NCBI GenBank assembly: GCA_964653235.1
Contig: CAZZCP010000008.1
Coordinates: forward strand, 1 to 51,554
Origin: CAZZCP01 sp964653235
Lineage (GTDB): Bacteria > Bdellovibrionota > Bdellovibrionia > Bdellovibrionales > UBA840
DNA: 51,554 nucleotides
Reading direction: 5' to 3'
In this document: positions 16,078 through 24,416 of the stretch, one piece after another
Layout: each line of letters starts with the position of its first letter
Numbering within the stretch: position 1 is the first letter of the stretch
The notes under the pieces: generated by a model
Database searches by the model: none
The model's input: the letters and a program-made list of their open reading frames with translations, nothing else
What the model was told of the DNA's origin: nothing
Translations under genes and position numbers: made by a program

Positions 16078-17501
16078 ATGGTACGCACTCGATTTGCGCC
16101 TAGTCCGACTGGCAATCTTCATGTTGGGGGTGCCAGAACCGCTCTCTATTCTTGGCTCTATGCCAAAAAAAACAAGGNNNNNNNNNNACCGAAGAATCTC
16201 TGAAGCAAGTTTTGGCCGATTTACGCTGGCTTGGTTTGGATTGGGATGAAGGCCCTGAAAAGGAAGGGGATAAAGGTCCTTATCAGCAGAGTAAGAGAAT
16301 GCATATTTACAAAGAGCATGGCGAAAGACTGCTCGATCAAGACAAAGCTTACCATTGCTTTTGCACTGATGAGACTCTGGAGCAAATGCGAGAAGATGCG
16401 ATCAAAGCTGGAAGAGCTCCACAATACGATGGCCGTTGTCGCAAAATTTCGAAACAAGAAGCACAAGAGAGACTCGCCAAGGGTGAAAAGGCAACGCTTC
16501 GCTTTAAGATTCCAGAAAAAGAAGTCTATAGCTTTACTGATATAGTTCGTGGGGAAGTTAAGTTTCCCAAAGAAATGGTTGGAGATTTTATTATTCTTCG
16601 CTCTGATGGAATGCCAGTCTATAACTTTTGTTGTGCCATTGATGATGCTTTGATGGACATCACGCATGTTTTACGGGCAGAAGAACACCTAAGTAATACA
16701 CTTCGGCAGATGATGATTTACGATGCCTTTTTGTATCCCCTTCCTCAGTTTGGTCATGTTTCCATTATTTTAGGTGAAGATAAGCAAAAACTTTCCAAAA
16801 GACATGGGGCTACAAGTGTTTGCCAATACAAAGAGAGGGGTTACTTGCCAGAAGCTTTGAACAATTTCTTGGCTTTGCTTGGTTGGAGTTCTCCAGAAGG
16901 GGATGAGATTCTTCCGACAGAAAAACTCTTAGAACAATTTGATCTCGATCGCTTAAACGCTTCTTCTGCGGTTTTTGATGAAAGTAAACTCAAGTGGATG
17001 AATGCCAACTACCTTCGTTCGCTCGACAACAAAAAACTATGGCAAGAGATACAAGTCTTTTTGCAAAAAGAAGGAATCTCTGTGGTTGAGAATCCAGAAT
17101 GGCAAAATGAGGCATGGCAAAACCAGGCGGTTGAGCTTTTTAAAACTTCGATGGAAGTTCTCTCAGATGCAACTACATCTTTTCGCTATTTAAGCGATTC
17201 TCATTTTGTATTGGACGAATCTGCCAAAGAGGTTTTGGCATGGGAGTCTACAAATCAGGTTTTGCAAGCCTGGAAGTTGAAACTAGAATCACACACGGAG
17301 GAATATCTTTCTGCTGATCATTTTGTTGAATACCAAAATCAGATTAAAAAAGAGCAAGAGGTAAAGGGTAAGTTTTTATTTATGCCAATTCGGGTGGCTG
17401 TGATTGGTAAAGCTCAAGGAGCTGAGTTGAAACACTTGGTGCCTTTGTTGAAGAAAGATTCATTGTTGGGAAGGTTAGATAAAGTTTTCGCAAGCTCTTG
17501 A
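16078..17501 (+). CDS. gltX: Glutamyl-tRNA synthetase (interrupted by an assembly gap)
   Basis: This class I synthetase charges tRNA-Glu (and perhaps tRNA-Gln). The true start is the ATG at 16078, set by AGGAGG nine bases before it and by the N-terminal FAPSPTGNLHVGGARTALYS signature, which contains the HIGH-like motif (HVGG). Ten Ns at 16178-16187 follow residue 33, and the frame after the gap does not match. Comparison with the family suggests about 47 bases are missing, covering the GG..LRIEDTD segment. The rest is intact: CYC-type residues near HCFC, the KLSKRHG (KMSKS) loop, and the anticodon-binding helical domain to the stop at 17501. Confidence 0.93.
16178..16187. other. Assembly gap inside gltX
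   Basis: Ten Ns separate two gltX frames (frame of 16078 before, frame of 16188 after). The coding sequence needs a number of missing bases equal to 2 modulo 3, which ten is not. The real gap is probably near 47 bases. Confidence 0.9.
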
Positions 17502-17645
17502 AAAATAAGGGCCTTCCCTGGCCCGCAAAAAACGCATCCTTGCTTGGCATATGTAGTCTGTCTTTATTGTTCTAAGTCTAGGCTAGGCTGTCAAATCAAC
17601 TAAAGAAACTAATCGGAGACTCGTGTTCTCTAAACAACAAAGTTG

Positions 17646-17661
17646 TGTGATTTAGATCACT
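17646..17661. promoter_or_regulatory. CRP-like palindrome upstream of uvrB
   Basis: TGTGATTTAGATCACT closely matches the CRP/FNR-superfamily consensus TGTGA-N6-TCACA. It lies 77-92 bp before the uvrB start. It also sits inside a longer inverted repeat (ACAAAG ... CTTTGT, then TTTTT), so it could instead be the loop of a weak terminator hairpin after gltX. Confidence 0.4.
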
Positions 17662-17737
17662 TTGTTTTTATCTTATTAAATCATTTTGGTGATTTACTCG
17701 ATTTTTATAGATAGAATGGTTTAGAGTTGGTGTCATA

Positions 17738-19813
17738 ATGGGTATATCTGAGCTTGCTAAGCTGCGTAAAAATTCAAACAGAAAGTTTATCATTCAAAGT
17801 GAATTTTCACCTGCAGGTGACCAACCCGAGGCGATTCGTCAACTGACAGAGAACTTCGAAAGTGGAATTCAGCATCAATGCCTACTTGGAGTCACAGGTT
17901 CGGGCAAGACTTTTACGATGGCACACACCATTCAAAACTTGAATCTACCGACACTTGTTTTAGCTCCCAATAAAACTCTCGCTGCGCAGATGTATTCGGA
18001 GTTCAAAGAAATATTTCCTGACAATGCTGTAGAGTACTTTGTAAGTTATTATGATTATTATCAGCCCGAGGCTTATGTACCATCAACAGATACCTTTATT
18101 GAAAAAGACTCAGCAATCAATGAACAAATAGATAGAATGCGACATTCGGCAACTCATTCACTGCTTGAGAGAAATGATGTCATCATAGTTTCTAGTGTTT
18201 CTTGTATCTACGGTTTGGGTTCACCTGCTGCTTATGCAGAGCTAACGATTCCTTTAAGTGTAAACCAAGAGCTTTCTAGAGATCAGTTATTGCGTGATTT
18301 GGTGCTACTGCAATACACCCGCAATGATGTTGATTTTTATCGCGGTTGTTTTCGCGTTCGCGGTGACAATGTTGATATCTTTCCTCCCTTTGAAGATATG
18401 CGAGTTGTGCGAGTGGAGTTTTTTGGAGATTATATCGATCGAATCACTTGGCTTGATCCGGTAAGAGGTGAAAATCTTTTCGAAGAAGAATCAGTCGTTG
18501 TTTACCCAGCCAGTCACTACGTGAATACCCCTGAGAGAAAAAAGACTGCGATCAAAAGTATGCAAGAAGAATTACAGCTCTGCTTAAAAGAAATGAGCCT
18601 GCAAAAAAAGTTTGCCGAAGCCCAAAGGCTAGAGCAAAGAACCTATTATGATATCGAAATGATAGAGCAGATTGGTTATTGCCAAGGTGTTGAGAACTAT
18701 TCGAGACATTTTACAGGACGTGAACCCGGCGAGGCGCCACCTACTTTGATTGAGTACTTTCCCAAAGAGTTTCTCTGTATTATTGATGAGAGTCATCTTA
18801 CCGTACCTCAATTGGGTGCAATGTATCGAGGAGATAGAGCCAGAAAAATGAATTTGGTAGAGTATGGCTTTCGATTGCCATCGGCTCTCGATAATCGGCC
18901 TTTAAACTTTCAAGAATTTGAATCTCTCGTAGACAGAGTCGTTTATGTTTCAGCAACTCCTGGCGAGTATGAAATGAAGAAAAGCGATGGTTTGGTGGTT
19001 GAGCAAATCATTCGCCCAACAGGTCTTTTAGACCCAATTGTAGAGGTTCGTCCTGCAAAACATCAGGTTGATGATATTTTAAAAGAAATACAAATACGAG
19101 TAGATAAAAAGCAAAGAGTATTGGTCACTACTTTGACGAAGAGATCTGCAGAAGATCTTTGTGAGTATTTGCAAAATGCAGGGGTCAAGGTGAAGTACCT
19201 GCACTCTGATATTCACACTCTTGAGCGCTCTGAAATTATTCGCGATTTACGACTAGGTGTCTTTGATGTTTTGGTTGGTATTAATTTGCTCAGAGAGGGC
19301 TTGGACATTCCAGAAGTTTCTTTTGTTGCGATTACCGATGCAGATAAAGAGGGGTTTTTAAGATCGAATCGATCATTGATACAAACGATTGGGCGGGCAG
19401 CAAGAAACGTTGAGGGCACCGTTATTCTCTACGCCGATAGTATTACCGATTCGATGCGAGAGGCGATGGGGGAGACGCAAAGAAGAAGAGAGATTCAGAG
19501 CCAATATAATCAGAAGCATGGAATCGTACCACAAACAATTCGTAAAAAAGTGCAAAGCCGTATTGAAGAAATATTTGAAGGAGGCTACTCAGAGCCGATT
19601 GCCAATCTTAAAAGTTTTGGTGTTTCTGCGCCAACAGAGCAGGATCTTTTGAATGCAAGTCCAGAAGAAATTCAAAAAAAGATAAAGGCTTTGAAGAAGA
19701 AAATGAAGAAAGCTTCTGATAACCTTGAATTTGAGCAAGCAGCAAGCTATCGTGATGAAATCAAAAGGTTGCAAATTTTGGAGCTAAACTTGCGTGAGCG
19801 CCAAGAAAATTAA
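17738..19813 (+). CDS. uvrB: Excinuclease ABC subunit B
   Basis: UvrB is the damage-verifying helicase of nucleotide excision repair; it receives lesions from UvrA2 and positions UvrC. The 691-residue length is normal. Walker A is GVTGSGKT at 51-58. The beta-hairpin region is seen in VSYYDYYQPEAYVPSTDTFIEKD, and the second lobe shows LVGINLLREGLDIPEV and QTIGRAARN. A C-terminal UVR motif (KKIKALKKKMKKA... LEFEQAASYRDEI) contacts UvrC. The N-terminus is about 15 residues longer than usual, so a later start is possible. Its end overlaps uvrC by 20 bp. A CRP-like palindrome lies upstream. Confidence 0.97.
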   Translation: MGISELAKLRKNSNRKFIIQSEFSPAGDQPEAIRQLTENFESGIQHQCLLGVTGSGKTFTMAHTIQNLNLPTLVLAPNKTLAAQMYSEFKEIFPDNAVEYFVSYYDYYQPEAYVPSTDTFIEKDSAINEQIDRMRHSATHSLLERNDVIIVSSVSCIYGLGSPAAYAELTIPLSVNQELSRDQLLRDLVLLQYTRNDVDFYRGCFRVRGDNVDIFPPFEDMRVVRVEFFGDYIDRITWLDPVRGENLFEEESVVVYPASHYVNTPERKKTAIKSMQEELQLCLKEMSLQKKFAEAQRLEQRTYYDIEMIEQIGYCQGVENYSRHFTGREPGEAPPTLIEYFPKEFLCIIDESHLTVPQLGAMYRGDRARKMNLVEYGFRLPSALDNRPLNFQEFESLVDRVVYVSATPGEYEMKKSDGLVVEQIIRPTGLLDPIVEVRPAKHQVDDILKEIQIRVDKKQRVLVTTLTKRSAEDLCEYLQNAGVKVKYLHSDIHTLERSEIIRDLRLGVFDVLVGINLLREGLDIPEVSFVAITDADKEGFLRSNRSLIQTIGRAARNVEGTVILYADSITDSMREAMGETQRRREIQSQYNQKHGIVPQTIRKKVQSRIEEIFEGGYSEPIANLKSFGVSAPTEQDLLNASPEEIQKKIKALKKKMKKASDNLEFEQAASYRDEIKRLQILELNLRERQEN

Positions 19814-21701
19814 TGAACTCAAAGAAGTAGCGAAGCAAGCCCCAGTAGAGCCCGGTGTTTATTTTATGAAAAACGCTGAGGGAAAAATACTCTATGTTGG
19901 CAAGGCAAAGAATATTCGAAATCGGGTAAGAACCTATTTTAATAAGCTGACAGGTCAAAGCAAGAAAACCAAGTACCTGGTTAAAAATATTGATCACATT
20001 AGTTTCATGACGACAAAAACAGAGGCCGAAGCTTTTTTGCTAGAAGCTTCAATGATCAAAAAACATCGGCCCAAGTTCAATATTCGTCTCAAGGATGACA
20101 AAGCCTACCCCTATATAAAAGTGAGCATGTCTCATGCCTTTCCGAGATTGTACTTGAGTCGAAAAGTCAAAAATGATGGATCTTATTATTTTGGTCCCTT
20201 TACAAGCTCACTCTCTGTTCGAGAGACCATTCGTTTTTTAAATCAAACTTTTCGCATTCGTGATTGTCGTGATCATTTTATGAAAAACCGCAAGCGTGCT
20301 TGTATGACCTATCAGATTGGCCGTTGTACTGCTCCTTGTGTCGATTTTATCTCTGAAGAAGATTACAAAAAAGATATTCGTAGTGCGATTCAATTTTTAA
20401 AAGGAAAGAAAAAGAGTCTCTTGCAAGATCTTACCAAAAAAATGAAAGAGGCGGCTAGCGAAGAGAGATTTGAAGCCGCGGCTAGGTATCGAGATAGTAT
20501 AAAGGCTTTAGAGCATATTTTAGAGAAGCAGTCTGTAATCAATGCCAATAGTAGAAAAGACCAAGATGTGGTGGCGATTTATGGCGAAGAGGGCGGGACT
20601 TGCTTTGAGGTTTTAAGTATTCGTCAGGGAAGAATGATTGGGCGCCAGGCGCATTTTTTTCCTTTACTTGATTCTTTAGATCCAGAAGAAGACATTCGCG
20701 AGTCTGTAACTTCTTTTTTGATGCAATACTATGAAGACAATTTGATTCCAGATGAACTCATTACTCCCATTGAGCTTGGCAATGACTTAAATGTTTTACT
20801 CGAGAAACTTTTGCGAGAGAGACGAGGTCAAGAAAAAGTCGTGGTTCGATTTCCAACCGAAGACTATGGGCAAGAGCTCTTAAGAATGGCTCGGCAAAAT
20901 GCCAAACAGAGTTTCAAACAACATATCAAAAAGAAAGATGAGCGCAAAAAAGCTCTTGAAGAAATTCAAAGAAAGTTTTCATTGCCAAAACTTCCAGAAC
21001 GTATCGAATGTTATGATATCTCTACTTTTCAAGGAAAAGAGTCTGTCGCCAGCCAAGTCGTTTTTGTCAATGGAGAGCCAGCCAAAGAACACTATCGACG
21101 CTACAAGATTAAAACAGTCGAAGGGGCTAATGACTTTGCCAGTATGAAAGAAGTGCTTTCGCGCCGACTCAAACACTCAGAATATGATGAACCCGACCTG
21201 ATTGTGGTTGATGGAGGAAAGGGTCAGCTTCGCATGGCTACTGAAGTTTTAAAAGAGCTCGATATGTCGCGAATTCCGGTGGTTGGCTTAGCCAAAGCGA
21301 GAACTCAAAGAGATTTTCAAGACGATGTAGTAGAGAGCTCTCAAGAAAGATTTTTTCTTCCCGGCCGAGAAAATGCAGTGACTTTTCTTTCTAACTCTAC
21401 AGCACAACAGATTTTGACCTCACTTCGAGATGAGGCACATCGATTTGCCATTACCTACCACCGCAAACTTCGAGATCGACAGTCTTTATCGAGCGAGCTC
21501 GATTTTGTTCGTGGTTTAGGAGTACAGAGAAAAAAGACTCTACTGCGTGAATACAAAAGTGTTGAAGCTATCCGTAATGCGAGTGCAGAAGATATTGCCA
21601 AATTACGCGGTTTTACTGCGAAGTTGGCAATCCGCATTTTAGATCAACTCAATCGGCCCGAAGAAAATTTGGAAGAAGAAACAGAGAATGAAAAACCATA
21701 A
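19794..21701 (+). CDS. uvrC: Excinuclease ABC subunit C
   Basis: UvrC makes both incisions around a lesion bound by UvrB. The 635-residue protein starts at a GTG inside the end of uvrB. It has a GIY-YIG nuclease domain at about 18-95 (GVYFMKNAEGKILYVGKAKN), a cysteine cluster (CRD, CMTYQIGRCTAPC), a UVR motif near 215-245, the RNase H-like 3' nuclease domain (RIECYDISTFQGKESVAS; VVDGGKGQL), and a tandem helix-hairpin-helix at the C-terminus. All parts appear intact. The overlap with uvrB implies coupled translation. Confidence 0.97.
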   Translation: MSAKKINELKEVAKQAPVEPGVYFMKNAEGKILYVGKAKNIRNRVRTYFNKLTGQSKKTKYLVKNIDHISFMTTKTEAEAFLLEASMIKKHRPKFNIRLKDDKAYPYIKVSMSHAFPRLYLSRKVKNDGSYYFGPFTSSLSVRETIRFLNQTFRIRDCRDHFMKNRKRACMTYQIGRCTAPCVDFISEEDYKKDIRSAIQFLKGKKKSLLQDLTKKMKEAASEERFEAAARYRDSIKALEHILEKQSVINANSRKDQDVVAIYGEEGGTCFEVLSIRQGRMIGRQAHFFPLLDSLDPEEDIRESVTSFLMQYYEDNLIPDELITPIELGNDLNVLLEKLLRERRGQEKVVVRFPTEDYGQELLRMARQNAKQSFKQHIKKKDERKKALEEIQRKFSLPKLPERIECYDISTFQGKESVASQVVFVNGEPAKEHYRRYKIKTVEGANDFASMKEVLSRRLKHSEYDEPDLIVVDGGKGQLRMATEVLKELDMSRIPVVGLAKARTQRDFQDDVVESSQERFFLPGRENAVTFLSNSTAQQILTSLRDEAHRFAITYHRKLRDRQSLSSELDFVRGLGVQRKKTLLREYKSVEAIRNASAEDIAKLRGFTAKLAIRILDQLNRPEENLEEETENEKP

Positions 21702-21715
21702 AAAGAAGGCTTTCA

Positions 21716-22196
21716 ATGAAATGGAATTTTAAAGGTGAGCCAGCTAGCGAGTTATCCATCAATTTGAGGGGGAGATTGGATATCGACTGCCTGATGACTA
21801 TAGAGATTTTTTATCTACTGTAAATGGGGGTAGCCTAGTAGAGATGAATTTAAAAAAATCATCTGGGATGGGCAGGAGTGTGCACCTTTCTTTGCACATG
21901 GCCGGGTCAGTAGACTTTTTGGTCTGCGCAAGGAAGAGGGACTTGATCTTATAGATGAATATGAGGCATGGCAAGAGCGAACGCCAGCCACAACTCTGCC
22001 AATTGGCGATGATGGGGCAGGAGATTTGATTCTGCTTGAACTTTCAGGGTCTCGATATGGCAGCGTATTGTATTGGGCAAGAGATTACGAATTAGACTTT
22101 GAGGCTGGTGTTGTGCCCGATTATTCTAATGTGGGTTTAATTGCTGAATCCTTCAGCCAATTCTTGGAAGAATTGGTTGATTTAGATGCGAGATGA
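21716..22196 (+). pseudogene. Frameshifted SUKH (SMI1/KNR4)-family immunity protein remnant
   Basis: Conceptual translation uses all three frames in turn. From the ATG at 21716 comes MKWNFKGEPASEL. From about 21763 the -1 frame gives GYRLPDDYRDFLSTVNGGSL, the SUKH hallmark. From about 21843 the next -1 frame runs open to TGA at 22194-22196 and includes LFGLRKEEGLD, TTLPIGDDGAGDLILLELSG, GSVLYWARDYE and ESFSQFLEELV. Two single-base deletions explain the shifts. SUKH proteins neutralise contact-dependent and other polymorphic toxins. No toxin gene is adjacent, so it is an orphan or degraded immunity gene. Sequencing or assembly error is an alternative. Confidence 0.8.
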
Positions 22197-22214
22197 AATA
22201 TAAACACGCCCTAT

Positions 22215-22390
22215 TAGCTGCTCCCTTTTATTTCTCTTTTTCGTTGAGTTAAATACTACTTTCAATGACCTAGGGTATTTGTCCGAGACTGCACTAAATT
22301 TTCATAAATTTCGGACAGAATATTTGAATTATTTTATATCCGTATCAACTTTCGGACGGACGTCCGAAGTGAAGCAAAAGGGAGCAGCTA
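22215..22390. repeat. Palindromic REP/REPIN-like element, copy 2
   Basis: This 176-bp element has the same layout and orientation as the one at 4467-4643: outer arms TAGCTGCTCCCTTTT and reverse complement, and the internal GTCCGA/TCGGAC and TCGGAC-GGAC-GTCCGA hairpins. The terminal palindrome extends a few bases further here (CTATTAGCTG ... CAGCTAATAG, 22211-22394). The right inner arm has drifted (GTGAAGCAAAAGGG). It sits 8-12 bp beyond the stop of the RAYT-like transposase gene. Confidence 0.8.
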
Positions 22391-22402
22391 ATAGACGCTA
22401 AT

Positions 22403-22939
22403 TCACTCCAAAGCGGAGGTTTGAAAAATTTTATTGACAAAAGATTTTGCTCTAAGTCTTTTTAGGCCGAGGGCTTCGAGTTGGTTGATGCCGATATATT
22501 TGTTTAGATTTTTGATCTCTATAAAGCTGTTTAGAACTCGTGACCATGGCCTTAAATCCCAAAAAGAAAAAGCATTTGGAGCTGGGTTCCATCTGCTATA
22601 TCCCGTTACAAGACTTCTTATCGCCGATGTTACGGCTCGTATAAAAGCTTTGTAGTTGTTTCGGGTGCTGGTTTTTAAATGCAAATGTATATGATTGCCG
22701 ACATTTGCATGGTCTAAAATTTGGATATGATATTTTTTGGCAAATTTGTTGAGGACGTTCTCGATGGCTTCTTGGTGTCTGCGAAAGCTCCAGCTGCCTT
22801 TGGCTTTACTCGAGCGGAGCACCATATGCATGCTTTTTCTTCTACCTAAAGGGCGTTTTCGCTTCTTTGGATGAGGAATCGAGCCGCCATGATCGGATTT
22901 CTCTTTTTTTAGAAGCTGCATTTGTCTGGTTCTTTTCAT
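22403..22939 (-). CDS. RAYT / IS200-like HUH (Y1) transposase
   Basis: This 178-residue protein has the Y1 transposase pattern: HMVLRSS near 38-44, the metal-binding HUH motif within NHIHLHLK (His83-His87), and a likely catalytic Tyr148 in NLNKYIGINQ, which matches the Y...N/Q arrangement of the family. The basic N-terminus (KKRKRPLGRRKS) is usual for REP-associated tyrosine transposases. Such proteins nick and move short palindromic REP elements as single strands. The palindromic repeat directly beyond its stop, with a second copy 17.6 kb away, fits this role. Domestication rather than active transposition is usual for RAYTs. Confidence 0.82.
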   Translation of the reverse strand: MKRTRQMQLLKKEKSDHGGSIPHPKKRKRPLGRRKSMHMVLRSSKAKGSWSFRRHQEAIENVLNKFAKKYHIQILDHANVGNHIHLHLKTSTRNNYKAFIRAVTSAIRSLVTGYSRWNPAPNAFSFWDLRPWSRVLNSFIEIKNLNKYIGINQLEALGLKRLRAKSFVNKIFQTSALE

Positions 22940-23020
22940 TTTGGATGAAATTAGTTTGTTTGGGTTTATATGTCAATTTTTTATTGGTGCGAAGGTATAG
23001 AATTGCACTATATATTTGAT

Positions 23021-23090
23021 GACAGGAAGACAGGGGCAGTACGGGTAGACAGGCAAGGTAGCCAGGAGGGGCAGGCAGGACGGGGTCTGG
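23021..23090 (+). repeat. G-rich imperfect short repeat
   Basis: The + strand carries repeated CAGG units and G-runs: GGGG at 23033, GGG at 23043, GGGG at 23068 and GGGG at 23082. GGTAGACAGG and GGTAGCCAGG are direct variants. It lies between the transposase gene and the CDF gene, ending 48 bp before the latter's start. A two- or three-layer G-quadruplex is possible, though one loop would be long. Confidence 0.5.
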
Positions 23091-23137
23091 TAAAAGCTCA
23101 TTTTGACTTCAAAACCCGCAAAGAATATACATAAAAA

Positions 23138-24010
23138 ATGCATTGTCATGTTCACTCCAAGCAAGATCTCAAAGGTTTAAGATTTGTCTTTTGGCTCAAC
23201 TTTAGCTTTGCTTTGATTGAACTTACGGGTGGATATCTATCTAACAGTATTGCTGTCTATTCAGATGCTTTTCATGATCTTGGTGATAGCGTTGCTCTGT
23301 TTATTGCATGGATGCTTGAAAAAAAATCCCTACAACATGCCGACAAAGAATATTACTACGGCTACAGAAGGTTTTCGGTTCTTGCGGCTGTACTTTTAAA
23401 TCTGGTATTGATTTTGAGTTCTATTGGTATCATGGCTTTTGCCATTCAAAGAATTCAAAACCCGCAAGAAGTAGATGTGAGCATGATGTTTTCTTTTTCA
23501 TTGGTCGGCCTTTCGGTAAATGCTTACGGAGCCTACCATCTTTCTAAATCGCAAGGCTTGAATGCTAAAAGTGCTATGCTCCATTTACTTGAAGATGTAT
23601 TGGGCTGGGCTGCAGTTTTATTAACGGCGATTGTGATGTTTTTTGCAGATCTGCCGATATTAGATCCGATTCTCTCCGTATTGATCGCCTGTTTTATTGC
23701 TTACAATGCAAGCCGAAACTTTCGCTCCAGCTTAAAAATACTATTACAAGCTATGCCCGGTAAAAAGCATTTAGACCAGGCTGTGCAAGAAGTCTTGAAA
23801 GACAAAAGAATTTCAAATATCCACGAGGTGCGTGCTTGGAGTATCGACGGAGAAAGCCATGTTTTTGCTGGTCATATTGTTTTGGTAAAAGAATTTTCTC
23901 GAGAAGAAAGGCGAGAAATTAAGATTCAAATTCGTGAAATAATGAAAAAATATCATTTTATTGAGACAACGATTGAGATTGAAGAGCTTCCCAATTCAGA
24001 CTCACTGTAG
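23138..24010 (+). CDS. Cation diffusion facilitator (CDF) metal efflux transporter
   Basis: This 290-residue inner-membrane protein has six predicted helices. It exports divalent metal, probably Zn2+ or Co2+, in exchange for protons. Metal-site pairs of the ZnT/CzcD type are intact: His46-Asp50 in SDAFHDLGD and His149-Asp153 in LHLLEDVLG. The histidines at 2-6 (MHCHVH) may add a metal-binding patch. A cytoplasmic alpha/beta domain follows (VHEVRAWSIDGESHVFAGHIVL). No Shine-Dalgarno stands before the ATG. The convergent zinc-ribbon gene overlaps its last bases. Confidence 0.92.
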   Translation: MHCHVHSKQDLKGLRFVFWLNFSFALIELTGGYLSNSIAVYSDAFHDLGDSVALFIAWMLEKKSLQHADKEYYYGYRRFSVLAAVLLNLVLILSSIGIMAFAIQRIQNPQEVDVSMMFSFSLVGLSVNAYGAYHLSKSQGLNAKSAMLHLLEDVLGWAAVLLTAIVMFFADLPILDPILSVLIACFIAYNASRNFRSSLKILLQAMPGKKHLDQAVQEVLKDKRISNIHEVRAWSIDGESHVFAGHIVLVKEFSREERREIKIQIREIMKKYHFIETTIEIEELPNSDSL

Positions 24011-24208
24011 TTTGAATTTACGCCACTTGCTTTGTATCCCACAACCAGTACATTGAGAGCTTTCAATAATGTGATTGGTTTGTTTCTTTTTATGATATTT
24101 GAAATTCAAAGGGCTTCCGCAGTAGTCACACTGTTTATGGCTATCTAAGAAGATTTGCCTATCCAACTCTTGATTTACGACATCCTTGTCACGTATTGTA
24201 TTTTTCAC
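24002..24208 (-). CDS. Small zinc-ribbon protein
   Basis: This 68-residue protein starts at GTG with GGAGGAG upstream. Two CxxC knuckles (CDYCG at about 27-31 and CTGCG at about 53-57) about 26 residues apart suggest a zinc ribbon. The rest is basic. It overlaps the end of the CDF gene by 9 bp on the opposite strand. Possible roles are nucleic-acid or protein binding; none can be assigned. The 208 bp before the next gene look empty. Confidence 0.6.
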   Translation of the reverse strand: MKNTIRDKDVVNQELDRQIFLDSHKQCDYCGSPLNFKYHKKKQTNHIIESSQCTGCGIQSKWRKFKLQ

Positions 24209-24416
24209 CGGCCAATCTCCTCCATGAGAAATGCTTTGGTGTATATTCAGTTTATTCCTTTCCTCCTAAAATGCCTTCTGCTTTCTTTGTTTGAATTCGA
24301 ATTTTGGGCCATTGTTCGAGGCAAAAAATTCCCCATCATTTTCAAACTAGGCTTTTGACGCGTAACATGAATTGCTTTTGAGTGACCTTCTCAAGAAACT
24401 TTCTTAGATTCTCACT

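Noticed and set aside
17505..17535. GGGCC / GGCCC hairpin just after gltX as a terminator
   Set aside because: The stem is short and is followed by GCAAAAAA rather than a T-run on the + strand. On the - strand there is no gene to terminate.
23021..23090. CRISPR-like array
   Set aside because: The units are short (about 10 bp), irregular and G-rich with no constant spacer length, and no cas gene is present in the window.
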